NCBI RefSeq assembly: GCF_003056345.1
Contig: NZ_PYWB01000009.1
Coordinates: forward strand, 62,001 to 126,000
Direction: 5' to 3'
Length of the DNA: 64,000 nt
From: Devosia submarina
Lineage (GTDB): Bacteria; Pseudomonadota; Alphaproteobacteria; Rhizobiales; Devosiaceae
Shown: piece after piece, positions 47,106 through 55,813 of the stretch
How positions within the stretch are numbered: position 1 is the first letter of the stretch
Layout: each line of letters opens with the position of its first letter
The notes under the pieces: generated by a model
Seen by the model: the letters and a program-made list of their open reading frames with translations, nothing else
Told to the model about the DNA's origin: nothing
Databases searched by the model: none
Program-made: the position numbers and the translations under genes

Positions 47106-47201
47106 AAAGGTCTCATGGTGAGCCTGTCGGACCACGAGGTTGGGCGATTGGAGCCTTGTGTCCCACGACCTCGTTGTTCAATAGGCTCACCTTGAGGGCC
47201 A
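47106..47201. repeat. Dispersed palindromic intergenic repeat, copy F
   Basis: GGTCTCATGGTGAGCCTGTC with GGACCACGAGGTTGGGCG faces CCACGACCTCGTTGTTCAAT with AGGCTCACCTTGAGG. First element of an 892-base gap (46998-47889) that holds no gene and is built largely of repeats. Confidence 0.75.
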
Positions 47202-47235
47202 CTGAGTGAACCCAACCTGCCACGCACCCACCCAT

Positions 47236-47326
47236 CGTCACCCTCGGGCTTGACCCGAGGGGCTCTACACTTAGCGATTGCTCCGCAAGTGCAGTCTCCT
47301 CGGGTCAAGCCCGAGGATGACGATCG
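47236..47326. repeat. Long palindromic repeat of the CTCGGGCTTGACCCGAGG type
   Basis: CGTCACCCTCGGGCTTGACC with CGAGG and, inverted, CCTCGGGTCAAGCCCGAGGA with TGACG. Arms of about 25 bases pair with one mismatch around a 40-base middle. Each arm also contains its own smaller palindrome CCTCGGG...CCCGAGG. Confidence 0.8.
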
Positions 47327-47356
47327 AAGGTGTAGCAACATCTCGCCCCACCCACA

Positions 47357-47487
47357 ATGTCACCCCGGGCTCGACCTGGGGTCCATCCCGAGATCCCACC
47401 CCAGCCGCAAGGTGGTTCAAACGATCCACCTCCGTTCACCCCACCATCTCAGGATGGATCCCGGATCAAGTCCGGGATGACATCGCG
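47357..47487. repeat. Palindromic repeat related to the CGGGCTTGACCCG type
   Basis: TGTCACCCCGGGCTCGACCT with GGGGTCCATCC and, about 75 bases on, GGATGGATCCCGGATCAAGT with CCGGGATGACA. Diverged copy of the neighbouring palindrome, in the same gap. Confidence 0.7.
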
Positions 47488-47774
47488 CTTTCGGCCGATC
47501 CACTGAACTGAAGTCCCTCCCCCTCCCAGGGGGAGGCTAGGTGGGGGTCCTCTGTCTCACCACAGGGACAAAGTTATCCCTCTTCTCCCCCACGATCCGC
47601 CCTGCGCTATCCTCCCCTCACTGCCTTCACGAACCAGCGGGTCGCGCGAACCGGCTTGTGAAGGGGCAGAAGGGGCGGGGATGTCGCGATCCCCGTAGGA
47701 CGGCGGAAGTGATTGTGGGGGCTATTGACGCCTCTCGTCCAGAGTCGCGCCGGGATCAGCCTAAAATCCTATCT

Positions 47775-47834
47775 GATGTGGCGAGGCTTTGCCTCACTAC
47801 ACTATCTACCTCCGGGGCAGGGCCTCGCCACATC
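47775..47834. repeat. Perfect 13-base inverted repeat upstream of the fumC end
   Basis: GATGTGGCGAGGC (47775-47787) and GCCTCGCCACATC (47822-47834) with a 34-base middle that itself holds a GAGGC/GCCTC hairpin. It lies 56 bases past the leftward fumC stop. No T-run follows in either direction, so it is not a standard terminator. Confidence 0.7.
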
Positions 47835-47889
47835 AACGCTGCTCATCACCGCACTTGGGGCGGCGCTTCGGCACGCCCCAATGTCGTCC

Positions 47890-49290
47890 TTACGACTTGA
47901 GCTTGAGCGGGCCGACCATCTGCTCGGGCTTGACCTCGGCATCGAACTCTTCGCCCGTGAGAAGGCCGAGGTTGATCGCTTCTTCGCGCAAGGTGGTGCC
48001 GTTCTTGTGCGCGGTCTTCGCGATCTTGGCGGCGTTGTCGTAGCCGATGCGGCGGTTGAGCGCCGTCACCAGCATCAGCGACTGGTCTACGAGCTGCGTA
48101 ATGCGCTTGCGATCGGGCTCGATGCCAACGGCGCAATTGTCGTTGAACGACTTGGCCGCATCGGCCAGCAGGCGAACGGTTTGGAGGAAATTATAGGCGA
48201 TCACCGGCTTGAAGACATTGAGCTCGAAATTGCCCTGCGAAGCGGCAAAGCCGATGGCGGCGTCATTGCCCATCACCTGGGCCACGACCATGGTCATGGC
48301 CTCGGACTGCGTCGGGTTGACCTTGCCCGGCATGATGGACGAGCCGGGCTCGTTTTCAGGAATAGTGATCTCGCCCAGGCCCGAGCGGGGGCCGGAGGCC
48401 AGCCAGCGCACGTCGTTGGCAATCTTCATGAAGGCCGCAGCGAGCTGCTTGAGCGCGCCCGAAGTACCCACAAAGGCGTCGTGGCCGGCCAGAAGCGCAA
48501 ACTTGTTGGGGCCGGTTACAAAATCATGGCCGGTCAGTGCGGCGATCTCGCCGGCAACGGTGACGGCATAATCGGGATGGGCGTTGAGCCCCGTGCCCAC
48601 GGCCGTGCCGCCAAGCGCCAGTTCCTTGAGCTGGGGCATGGTCGCTTTGATGGCCGCGATGGCATAATCGATCTGGGCCACCCAGCCGCTGATTTCCTGG
48701 CCCAGCGTCAGGGGCGTTGCGTCCTGAAGGTGCGTGCGGCCGATCTTGACCACATCCATGAACTGCTCGGACTTGGCCTGGAGCGTATTGCGCAGCACTT
48801 CGACGCGCGGAAAAAGATAATTCTCCAGCGCTTCCACGGCCGCAATATGCATGGCGGTCGGATAGGTGTCGTTGCTGGATTGGCTCATGTTGACATGATC
48901 ATTGGGGTGCACGGGCTTTTTGGAGCCCATGGTGCCGCCGGCCAGCTCGATAGCGCGGTTGGAGATCACCTCGTTGACATTCATGTTGCTCTGCGTGCCC
49001 GAGCCGGTCTGCCAGACGACGAGCGGGAAATGGTCATGGAGCTTGTTGCTGATCACCTCGTCGGCGGCAGCAACGATGAGGTCGCGGGTTTTCTCGTCAA
49101 GCAGGCCCAGCTTGTGATTGGCGAGAGCCGCTGCCTTTTTCAGGATGCCGAAGGCATGGATGATCTCACGAGGCATCTTTTCGCCGCCAATATCAAAATT
49201 GGCCAGGCTTCGGGCCGTCTGCGCGCCGTAATATTTGTCGGACGGCACATTGATGGTGCCCATGGAATCCGATTCAACGCGCATGCTCAT
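47890..49290 (-). CDS. fumC: Class II fumarate hydratase
   Basis: TCA-cycle enzyme interconverting fumarate and malate, an iron-independent homotetramer. In 466 residues the signature [11 protein letters not shown] is intact, with [14 protein letters not shown] and the [21 protein letters not shown] active-site blocks. The ATG at 49290 has TTGGAG eight bases upstream. It is downstream of rpmF but separated from it by a terminator. Confidence 0.97.
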   Translation of the reverse strand: MSMRVESDSMGTINVPSDKYYGAQTARSLANFDIGGEKMPREIIHAFGILKKAAALANHKLGLLDEKTRDLIVAAADEVISNKLHDHFPLVVWQTGSGTQSNMNVNEVISNRAIELAGGTMGSKKPVHPNDHVNMSQSSNDTYPTAMHIAAVEALENYLFPRVEVLRNTLQAKSEQFMDVVKIGRTHLQDATPLTLGQEISGWVAQIDYAIAAIKATMPQLKELALGGTAVGTGLNAHPDYAVTVAGEIAALTGHDFVTGPNKFALLAGHDAFVGTSGALKQLAAAFMKIANDVRWLASGPRSGLGEITIPENEPGSSIMPGKVNPTQSEAMTMVVAQVMGNDAAIGFAASQGNFELNVFKPVIAYNFLQTVRLLADAAKSFNDNCAVGIEPDRKRITQLVDQSLMLVTALNRRIGYDNAAKIAKTAHKNGTTLREEAINLGLLTGEEFDAEVKPEQMVGPLKLKS

Positions 49291-49334
49291 GAGGAAAACT
49301 CCAATCTCTGGCCGCCAAGGGGGAGCGGCACGGC

Positions 49335-49372
49335 AAAACGAAACGGCCGACCCAGTTTTACCGGATCGGCCG
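49335..49372 (-). terminator. Intrinsic terminator between rpmF and fumC
   Basis: Read leftward, CGGCCGATCC and GGGTCGGCCG form a stem with one wobble pair, followed by TTTCGTTTT. It lies about 45 bases after the rpmF stop and isolates the ribosomal protein transcript. Confidence 0.85.
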
Positions 49373-49416
49373 CTGCTGTAGCGTCAAGGCGCGCATTGCG
49401 CTACCTGTCTTTCGGC

Positions 49417-49596
49417 TTATTTCTTGACGTCGAGAATCTGACGGCCGCGGTACATGCCGGTCTTGAGATCGACATGATGGGGACGACGCAGCTCACCCGA
49501 ATCCTTGTCTTCGACATAGGTTGGGTTGGCAAGAGCGTCGGCCGAACGGCGGAAGCCACGCTTCATCGGCGAGGTCTTGCGTTTTGGCACTGCCAT
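49417..49596 (-). CDS. rpmF: 50S ribosomal protein L32
   Basis: Fifty-nine residues beginning [20 protein letters not shown] and continuing with [20 protein letters not shown], a normal alphaproteobacterial L32 of the cysteine-free type. The ATG at 49596 has GGAAGGA seven bases upstream. Structural protein of the large ribosomal subunit. Confidence 0.97.
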   Translation of the reverse strand: MAVPKRKTSPMKRGFRRSADALANPTYVEDKDSGELRRPHHVDLKTGMYRGRQILDVKK

Positions 49597-49726
49597 GGTC
49601 GGGTCCTTCCGAAATTCAATATCGTTACGCCGCCGGAAGCGGCCCAGAGACGTAGCTCTGTTGGGGTTGCTGGGCTCTATAGAGCAAGAGCGGACGCTTG
49701 GCTAGGGGGATTTGCGCGTGATTTCG

Positions 49727-50140
49727 CTAGCTTTCGCGGGCCTGCCGCCCCAGGGAAACCACTTCCACTGGCTTGCCGGCCAGGGCGTCATCGATCTTGC
49801 CCAGCAACTCAGCGAGAGTAAAGGGCTTGACGATGACGTCATAGATCAGCGCGTCGAGCCCGTGGGCGCGCTCGCGCTGGTCGGCAAAGCCCGTCATCAG
49901 CACAATGACGACCTTGGGGAATTTGGCCGCGACATGGAGCGCCAGGGCAATGCCGTCCATGATGGGCATCTTGATGTCGGACAGCATCAGGTCGAACCGC
50001 CCTTCTTCGGCGTCCATGGTTTCGGCGGCCAGCCCGCCATCTTCCTCGGCAACGACCTCATGCCCCTTCATGGTCAGGGCGCTGACCACAAAAGCGCGAA
50101 CGGAGGGATCGTCCTCGGCAACAAGAATACGGGCCATCAA
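49727..50140 (-). CDS. Single-domain response regulator, CpdR-like
   Basis: A receiver of 137 residues with acidic pocket D10/D11, acceptor D55 (LMLSDIKMPIMDG), switch threonine T83 (LMTGFADQRERA) and K105 (VKPF). The TGFADQRERA loop resembles CpdR-type regulators that steer ClpXP proteolysis of cell-cycle proteins in alphaproteobacteria, but a distinct single-domain regulator is possible. It overlaps the zinc-ribbon gene by four bases (ATGA), so the two are translationally coupled. Confidence 0.82.
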   Translation of the reverse strand: MMARILVAEDDPSVRAFVVSALTMKGHEVVAEEDGGLAAETMDAEEGRFDLMLSDIKMPIMDGIALALHVAAKFPKVVIVLMTGFADQRERAHGLDALIYDVIVKPFTLAELLGKIDDALAGKPVEVVSLGRQARES

Positions 50141-51036
50141 TGATGCTCCGGTGTGCTGGTGGCGTGCGGGGCCGCGTGGGCGGTCGCCGGAGCCGGATGG
50201 TAAAAAGATTGTTGGTTCGGTTCACCATGCGCCGGGGCGGCGGATGCAGCGGGTGCCGGGGCATTGTCGGCAAAGCTGAGCCGCACACGCTGCGCATCTC
50301 CCGGGGGCATGGCCAATTGCGTATCGAAGGTGGCCCGTTCGCCCGCCATGAGATCGGAAACGGACGGGGCTATGCTCCAGGCATAAATGCTTTGTCCATG
50401 GCTATCGAGCAGCGTCACAACAATCGCTGGCACCGGCGTCGGCGCGGCATTGAGGCCCAGGATCTGTGCCGAAACGATCAACACATCCTTGCCGTTGCGC
50501 AGGCTGCGTTGGGTTTCGACATCGGTGAAATCAAGGCCAAGCACGTTTACCGGCAGGCCAATAGCCTCATAGGCACCCGCCATGGCGGGAAAGCGCGCAA
50601 CGATCGGGACACGGGCAAAAAAGGCGGCAGCACAAACTATGCCGAGCAAGAGCGCCAGCCCGATACGCACTGCACGGCGCGTTTGCGCCAGGGGCTGGCT
50701 CGCGGCGATGGCGCTTTGGCGCTTGGTGAAAGCGCGCTGGCGATTTCGGGCGAGCGCCGGGTCGATCTTTGCGGCCGCTTCCGCCTTGCCACTTTCCTCG
50801 GCAAGGCGCTTGGCACGATCGGCCGAAACGGCCTGTTCTTCGGCCAAGAAGGCTTCATCGAGCCCGTCTTCGACGAAACTGTTGATATTGATCTGATCGG
50901 CACCGGGCGGTTGGGCCGGGGGTGGCTGTTGCCAGGCTTGCTGGCATTGGGCGCACTGCACCTTGCGACCGGCCGATCCGATGGCCTCATAGGTCACCTG
51001 GTACTTCGTCTGGCAATGTGGACACGCAATGATCAT
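50137..51036 (-). CDS. Membrane-anchored MJ0042-type zinc-ribbon protein (DUF3426-like)
   Basis: A 299-residue protein. The N-terminal zinc ribbon has paired cysteines (CPHC at about 5-8 and CAQC at about 28-31). A charged linker, one transmembrane helix (about 127-147; IGLALLLGIVCAAAFFA) and a DUF3426-like extracytoplasmic domain follow, then an Ala/Pro/His-rich tail ending EHH. The function is unknown; family members commonly sit divergent to ftsE in Hyphomicrobiales, as here. Coupled to the CpdR-like regulator by a four-base overlap. Confidence 0.82.
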   Translation of the reverse strand: MIIACPHCQTKYQVTYEAIGSAGRKVQCAQCQQAWQQPPPAQPPGADQININSFVEDGLDEAFLAEEQAVSADRAKRLAEESGKAEAAAKIDPALARNRQRAFTKRQSAIAASQPLAQTRRAVRIGLALLLGIVCAAAFFARVPIVARFPAMAGAYEAIGLPVNVLGLDFTDVETQRSLRNGKDVLIVSAQILGLNAAPTPVPAIVVTLLDSHGQSIYAWSIAPSVSDLMAGERATFDTQLAMPPGDAQRVRLSFADNAPAPAASAAPAHGEPNQQSFYHPAPATAHAAPHATSTPEHH

Positions 51037-51259
51037 GGGGCCGGACGGAATGGTGCCGTTGCAAAAAGAGGCGTTCGCCACTCTAGAGCCTGGGGGGTTA
51101 ACACTCCTCAAACCGCGCAAGCGGGGCAGAAATCCACCACATTTACGCCGATTTCGTGCCGCCAAGGGTGCCTTTTGGTCCAACAGGGCGGCAGCGCTGC
51201 TATGGTGGCCCAACGCCTGATTCGTGTATTTGGTCAGACCTTTTGGGGAGCCTGCATTT

Positions 51260-51922
51260 TTGATCGAGTTTTCCGATGTGGGCCTGCGCTATGGCAATGG
51301 CCCGGAAATCCTGCGGGACCTGACGTTTTCCGTCGAACCCGGCTCCTTTCACTTCCTGACCGGTCCGTCTGGCGCAGGGAAAACCTCGCTGCTGCGCCTG
51401 CTCCTTCTGTCGCTCAAGCCATCACGCGGCAAGGTGACCATGTTTGGCGAGGATGTGAGCAATCTGACGCAGGACCGCCTGCTGCAGATGCGTCGCCATA
51501 TCGGCATCGTGTTCCAGGAATTCCGGCTGCTCGATCATCTAACGACATTCGAGAATGTTGCCCTGCCCTTGCGCGTGCTGGGCCAGCCCGAGCACGAATA
51601 TCGTCCCAATGTCACCGAATTGCTGGAATGGGTTGGGCTAGGCCAGCGCATGGATGCCTTGCCATCCCTTTTGTCGGGTGGCGAAAAGCAGCGCGCCGCC
51701 ATCGCGCGCGCCGTGATCGCCAGGCCCAAAGTGCTGTTGGCGGACGAGCCGACGGGCAATGTAGACCCCGAACTCTCGAGCCGGCTGGTGCACCTTTTTG
51801 CCGAACTCAACCGGACCCTGGGCATGACGATTATTCTGGCAACCCATGAATTGCCCCTGCTCGATAAATTTCCCTATCCCCGCATGCTGCTCAGCAAGGG
51901 CGAGTTGGTGATCCATGATTGA
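51260..51922 (+). CDS. ftsE: Cell division ATP-binding protein FtsE
   Basis: ATPase of the FtsEX complex that activates peptidoglycan hydrolases at the septum. In 220 residues Walker A GPSGAGKTS is at 35-43, signature LSGGEKQRAAIARA and Walker B VLLADEPTGNVDPEL. TTG at 51260 is preferred: GGGGAG lies nine bases upstream and the protein then begins MIEFSDVGLRYG as in relatives; GTG at 51224 also keeps the frame. It overlaps ftsX by eight bases. Confidence 0.94.
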   Translation: MIEFSDVGLRYGNGPEILRDLTFSVEPGSFHFLTGPSGAGKTSLLRLLLLSLKPSRGKVTMFGEDVSNLTQDRLLQMRRHIGIVFQEFRLLDHLTTFENVALPLRVLGQPEHEYRPNVTELLEWVGLGQRMDALPSLLSGGEKQRAAIARAVIARPKVLLADEPTGNVDPELSSRLVHLFAELNRTLGMTIILATHELPLLDKFPYPRMLLSKGELVIHD

Positions 51923-52844
51923 GCGCGTCCTGGCCCTTCTGCCCCGCCGCAAGGGCGCTGCCCCCATTGTTCCCGAAAAAAGTGTCGCCGGCCGCACACT
52001 TCTTTTCATGATCACCATCATGAGCTTCCTTTCCGCCGTGACGCTGGGCGGCGTGGTGCTGGTGCAAAAATCGGCCATTGCCTGGTCTGCCGATGTGGGG
52101 CGCGAAGTAACCATCCAGATCCGCCCTGTTGAGGGCGAGGTGATGGACAGCAATCTGCGTACCGCCGTGACGCTGGCCGAAACCACGCCGGGCGTTGCCT
52201 CGGCTCGCGCGCTCACCATCGAGGAAAGCCAAGCGCTGCTCGAGCCATGGCTTGGGGCAGGGCTTGATCTTAGTTCCATCGAGATCCCGCGCCTGGTGGT
52301 CGTCCAACTCACCGATCCGCAGGACGCCGATATCGAATCGCTCCAGCGCAATCTCGCCGCGATCAATGGCGCGAGCCTTGATACCCATGCTGCCTGGCGG
52401 CAACAGCTCAACACCATGGCGGGCACAATCGTGTTTTCGGGCCTTCTGGTCCTGGTGCTGATCGGGGCGGCCACAGTGCTCGCGATCATTTTCGCCACGC
52501 GAGGCGCCATGGCCACCAACCGCGAGATCGTGGACGTCCTCCATTATATCGGGGCGTCCAACAAATTCATCGCCGGCGAATTTCAGGGGCGCTTCCTGTC
52601 CATCGGCCTGCAAGGGGGACTCCTGGGTGCAACGGCGGCCCTCCTGTTTTTCGCGCTGATCGGTACCGCTGCCGGCAACATGCTTTCCAGTGAAGCAGGT
52701 GCACAGGTCGGCGTGCTGTTTGGCCGTTTCGCCCTGGGCTATGACGGCATTATCGGCATTGTCGCGGTAATCCCGGTTATTGCCGCCTTGACCGCGATTA
52801 CATCGCGCATGACGGTACGGCGGTTCTTGAGCGAGACCTCCTGA
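51915..52844 (+). CDS. ftsX: Cell division protein FtsX
   Basis: Permease-like partner of FtsE with 309 residues: a helix at about 30-52, a periplasmic domain (about 53-165), then three helices near 170-195, 230-255 and 275-298. DVLHYIGASNKFIAGEFQGRF is the cytosolic FtsE-contact segment. The eight-base overlap with ftsE implies coupled translation. Confidence 0.92.
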   Translation: MIERVLALLPRRKGAAPIVPEKSVAGRTLLFMITIMSFLSAVTLGGVVLVQKSAIAWSADVGREVTIQIRPVEGEVMDSNLRTAVTLAETTPGVASARALTIEESQALLEPWLGAGLDLSSIEIPRLVVVQLTDPQDADIESLQRNLAAINGASLDTHAAWRQQLNTMAGTIVFSGLLVLVLIGAATVLAIIFATRGAMATNREIVDVLHYIGASNKFIAGEFQGRFLSIGLQGGLLGATAALLFFALIGTAAGNMLSSEAGAQVGVLFGRFALGYDGIIGIVAVIPVIAALTAITSRMTVRRFLSETS

Positions 52845-52921
52845 AGGTTGAGGCTCGCCATGAGCGCGGCCGACCATTATGGAAAGCGAGGGGCCGCCGC
52901 CCCGTCCCAGGAGCCAAAAGC

Positions 52922-53743
52922 ATGAAGCTGATCCAGGCCGTTCGCACGGCATTGTTCTATCTGCTGTTTATCGGCCAAACGGCGGTAGTCGCCATTGTTA
53001 TCGGCACGCTTGCGCTGATCCGCGGCAGGACCAAGCTTGGCTGGGCCCTGGCGGTGTATTGGTGCCGTTCCAGCCTTGTTATCCTGCGGGCGTTAACCGG
53101 CGTGCGCACGGAAGTTACGGGTGCAGAGCATATCCCGCCGGGCGGCTGCATCATCGCGTCCAAGCACCAGAGCGATTGGGATGTGTTCGCCATTTTCCCC
53201 TATACGGGCCGGCCCGCCTACGTGATCAAGAAGGAGCTGATGAACATTCCCTTCTTCGGCTGGGCCGCACGTGCAATGGACTGCATTGAAGTGGACCGCA
53301 AGCGCGGTGCTGAAGCCATCCCCTTGATGATGGTACAGGCCCACGCGGCGATCGAACGCGGTTGCCGGATCGTGATTTTCCCCGAAGGAACGCGCAAGGC
53401 TCCGCTGGCTAAGGCGGATTATCGGCAGGGCATCGCCCGGCTTTATGCCCAGCTCAATGTGCCTGTTGTACCGGTGGCACTCAATTCAGGCCTGTTCTGG
53501 GGTCGTAATAGCCCTGTGATCTGGCCCGGCACGGCAAAGGCGCGCTTCCTCCCACCTATCGAGGCGGGGCTCCCGCCGGATGTTTTTATGCAGAGACTCA
53601 AAAAAGCCATCGAAACCGATTCGGATGCACTGATTCTGGAGGCTGCCGAGCAAGGACTCGCTCGTCCGATGGATGGCGACTTCCGGGCAAAGCTGGAAGA
53701 TCTTAAGGCGGGCCAACAGAACGCTGACCAAACTACATATTGA
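52922..53743 (+). CDS. plsC: 1-acyl-sn-glycerol-3-phosphate acyltransferase
   Basis: Acylates lysophosphatidic acid to phosphatidic acid. The 273-residue membrane-associated protein has an N-terminal hydrophobic helix (about 10-35) and the acyltransferase motifs HQSDWD (HX4D) near 80 and FPEGTRK near 155. It starts 77 bases after ftsX and is probably in the same transcript; no intrinsic terminator is seen after it. Confidence 0.93.
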   Translation: MKLIQAVRTALFYLLFIGQTAVVAIVIGTLALIRGRTKLGWALAVYWCRSSLVILRALTGVRTEVTGAEHIPPGGCIIASKHQSDWDVFAIFPYTGRPAYVIKKELMNIPFFGWAARAMDCIEVDRKRGAEAIPLMMVQAHAAIERGCRIVIFPEGTRKAPLAKADYRQGIARLYAQLNVPVVPVALNSGLFWGRNSPVIWPGTAKARFLPPIEAGLPPDVFMQRLKKAIETDSDALILEAAEQGLARPMDGDFRAKLEDLKAGQQNADQTTY

Positions 53744-53854
53744 CGCTTCTGCTGCAGAAGCCATAGATGTAGTAGGCAAAGGCAGACGAGTTGACGCGCG
53801 TTTTAATTTGTTCTAGTTTTGTTCTAAGTTGATGCGCTCTGGGGCTGGCGTGAA

Positions 53855-54199
53855 ATGATGATTACCGAAAGCAGAATCGTTGCACACGGCTTCAACCGGC
53901 ACAGCAACTGGGTCGGCCGCTCCGGCCGGGCTTATGGCGCCGTCAGCGAAAGTCTTGAACAATTTGCCATGAATGATGGCCAGCTCTACCTGATCGCCAA
54001 GGGCAGTCATGTGCTGTGGGTTGGCTCAACGGATGAACTGGTAAGCGACCCCATGAGCCGCTCGCGTTTCCGCCTTGCGCTCGATTGTGGTGAGCGCGCT
54101 TTCCGCCTGATCAGCCCCGGTGCAGCGGATCAGCGGCTTTCCACGATCTGGGATCTGGAAGGTGCCGTGCCCCAGTTGAGCGCCAGAGTGGCCGCTTAG
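53855..54199 (+). CDS. Hypothetical 114-aa protein
   Basis: Not recognised. A soluble small protein with a first half of polar and aromatic residues (HGFNRHSNWVGRSGRAYG), a middle beta-like segment (GQLYLIAKGSHVLWVGSTDEL) and a second half FRLALDCGERAFRLISPG. No signal peptide or helix. The ATG pair at 53855/53858 has no strong ribosome site. It lies between plsC and a convergent ChaC gene, with a four-base stop overlap. Confidence 0.6.
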   Translation: MMITESRIVAHGFNRHSNWVGRSGRAYGAVSESLEQFAMNDGQLYLIAKGSHVLWVGSTDELVSDPMSRSRFRLALDCGERAFRLISPGAADQRLSTIWDLEGAVPQLSARVAA

Positions 54200-54744
54200 A
54201 CAGCTTCCTGCTCGAGCACGGCGGCCAAGGTCATCAGGGCGCGGTCGCGAATGCCTAGTTCTGCCAGGTGCCGTGCGGTATTAAGCACATAATCGATATT
54301 GCGCCCCGATAAGCCAACGCCCGCCCGCACCATGGCCAATTGCTGCTCAGGGGTGAGGGTACCGGCAAATTGATGGTGTTGCTCATCCACCACAAAAGCC
54401 AGGGCACTTACCCTTCTGCCATCCGCCAAGCGCACCGGCCGCATGACATCACGGTAAACAGCCGTTACTTGTTCGCGCTCCTCCAGATATGCGCGCACGG
54501 CCGGCCATTCCCTGTCGGCCACCTCGAACACCATGCCCCGGCAGGAGCCGCCACGCACAAGGCCAAACACCAACCCCGGCATCTCCACAGTGCCGCGATG
54601 ATAGTGCGAAACAATAGACAAGCTGCGATGGGCGCCGCGCAACAGGCCCTGTTGCGCGGAGACATAAGGAAAGCCCGGGTTCCAGATAAGCGAGCCGTAG
54701 CCAAAAACCCAATGGTTAGCGGCGTCAGTTATGGTGCTGGTCAT
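54196..54744 (-). CDS. ChaC-like gamma-glutamylcyclotransferase (short form)
   Basis: A 182-residue protein of the glutathione-specific gamma-glutamylcyclotransferase family, which cleaves glutathione to 5-oxoproline and Cys-Gly. The substrate loop is FGYGSLIWNPGF near residue 15 and the catalytic glutamate is likely in EEREQ near 90. It is a shorter paralogue of the gene at 59398-60117. Its 5' end lies ahead of the divergent DUF2125 gene. Confidence 0.87.
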   Translation of the reverse strand: MTSTITDAANHWVFGYGSLIWNPGFPYVSAQQGLLRGAHRSLSIVSHYHRGTVEMPGLVFGLVRGGSCRGMVFEVADREWPAVRAYLEEREQVTAVYRDVMRPVRLADGRRVSALAFVVDEQHHQFAGTLTPEQQLAMVRAGVGLSGRNIDYVLNTARHLAELGIRDRALMTLAAVLEQEAV

Positions 54745-54841
54745 GCGTCCCCAATATCAGACTTTCTTTGTTTGGTTGGATTTGCCGAACGAAGTGGATC
54801 AGCGCTTCAACCAGCCGGATGGCAAAGGTAAGACTGCCATC

Positions 54842-55813
54842 ATGAAAAAACGAATCATTGTTCTGGGCAGCGCCGTTGTTCTCATCGTGGTCATCTGGAG
54901 CGTGGCCTGGTTTGTCCTCGCCGGCATGATCCGGCAGAATATCGAGGCCCAAGCCATGGCTGACGGCGTTTCGGAGCCTCGAGTGGTCTGCGGTACGCTC
55001 AATGTGAGTGGCTTTCCGTTCCGGTTCAATGTCCGTTGCGAAACGGCGCAGATCGCGATGGGGGACATTGCTGTGGATGTTCCCGAGATCCGCGCCGGGT
55101 TCGTGGTTTTTTCGCCAACAGCAATCCGCCTATCAGCTCAAGGTCCGTTGCAGCTCACCGATGGCTTCACCGGGACGCGCAATTCCGTGGCCTGGTCAGC
55201 GCTCGATGCCAGCATCCGCCTCAATGATTGGCGCATTGCGCGCGCCTCTGTGTCGGGCAAGGACCTTCAATGGTCCGACACGCTGATGGGCGAAACCACC
55301 ATCGCGCAGAGCCCGCTCGTGGAGCTGCATCTGTTTGACATCCCCGAGCAGCATGATCCGCAGCGCGGGCTTGCAGCTCTGGCCGGCTATGCCCTGGCCA
55401 ACGAGGTGTCCTATCCCGGCATGACGCTGACCAATGCCGCAGCCGAGGTCCAGCTCGAACTCACCGGGCTACCCGACGATATCAGGAATTGGGGTGATCC
55501 GCAGCTCCTGCTGCTGATGCAGCAGGCCGGCGCGCGGCTCAACATTGTCTCGATTCACGCTACGGACGCCGATTCCGTATTGGACGCCAGCGGCGCGCTC
55601 ACGCTCGACGCACAAGGCCTGCCTGATGGCGCCATCGACATCAAGTCTGTCGGGGTTGCAGAACGGCTTGGGGCCATGCTGGCCGAGCCTTGGCGGACAC
55701 TGGTATTCGGTACGCCGGCAGAGGATGGCTCCTTTGCCAACCAGATCCGGTTCAGCGGCGGCAGCGTTTACTCGGGCCTTGTGCCGATCGCCAGTGTGCC
55801 GCCCCTGTTCTAG
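54842..55813 (+). CDS. DUF2125 family membrane-anchored protein
   Basis: A 323-residue protein with an N-terminal anchor helix (MKKRIIVLGSAVVLIVVIWSVAW) and an exported domain containing the family-type VVCGTLNVSGFPFRFNVRCETA. Two conserved cysteines flank that segment. The function is unknown. The ATG at 54842 is chosen because it opens on the anchor helix; the longer frame from 54731 overlaps the divergent ChaC gene. It converges with tyrC by four bases. Confidence 0.85.
   Translation: MKKRIIVLGSAVVLIVVIWSVAWFVLAGMIRQNIEAQAMADGVSEPRVVCGTLNVSGFPFRFNVRCETAQIAMGDIAVDVPEIRAGFVVFSPTAIRLSAQGPLQLTDGFTGTRNSVAWSALDASIRLNDWRIARASVSGKDLQWSDTLMGETTIAQSPLVELHLFDIPEQHDPQRGLAALAGYALANEVSYPGMTLTNAAAEVQLELTGLPDDIRNWGDPQLLLLMQQAGARLNIVSIHATDADSVLDASGALTLDAQGLPDGAIDIKSVGVAERLGAMLAEPWRTLVFGTPAEDGSFANQIRFSGGSVYSGLVPIASVPPLF

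Noticed and set aside
47541..47900. A 119-codon rightward frame in the repeat-rich gap before fumC
   Set aside because: It is assembled from repeat arms and the fumC end, has low-complexity Arg/Pro/Ser-rich content and no ribosome site.
47713..49821. A 702-codon rightward open frame across fumC and rpmF
   Set aside because: It is antisense to fumC and rpmF, both certain genes. Long antisense frames are expected in GC-rich DNA with this codon use; no domain is seen.
53745..53761. GCTTCTG-CTG-CAGAAGC hairpin just after plsC as a terminator
   Set aside because: The stem is perfect but no T-run follows, so it does not meet the intrinsic terminator pattern.
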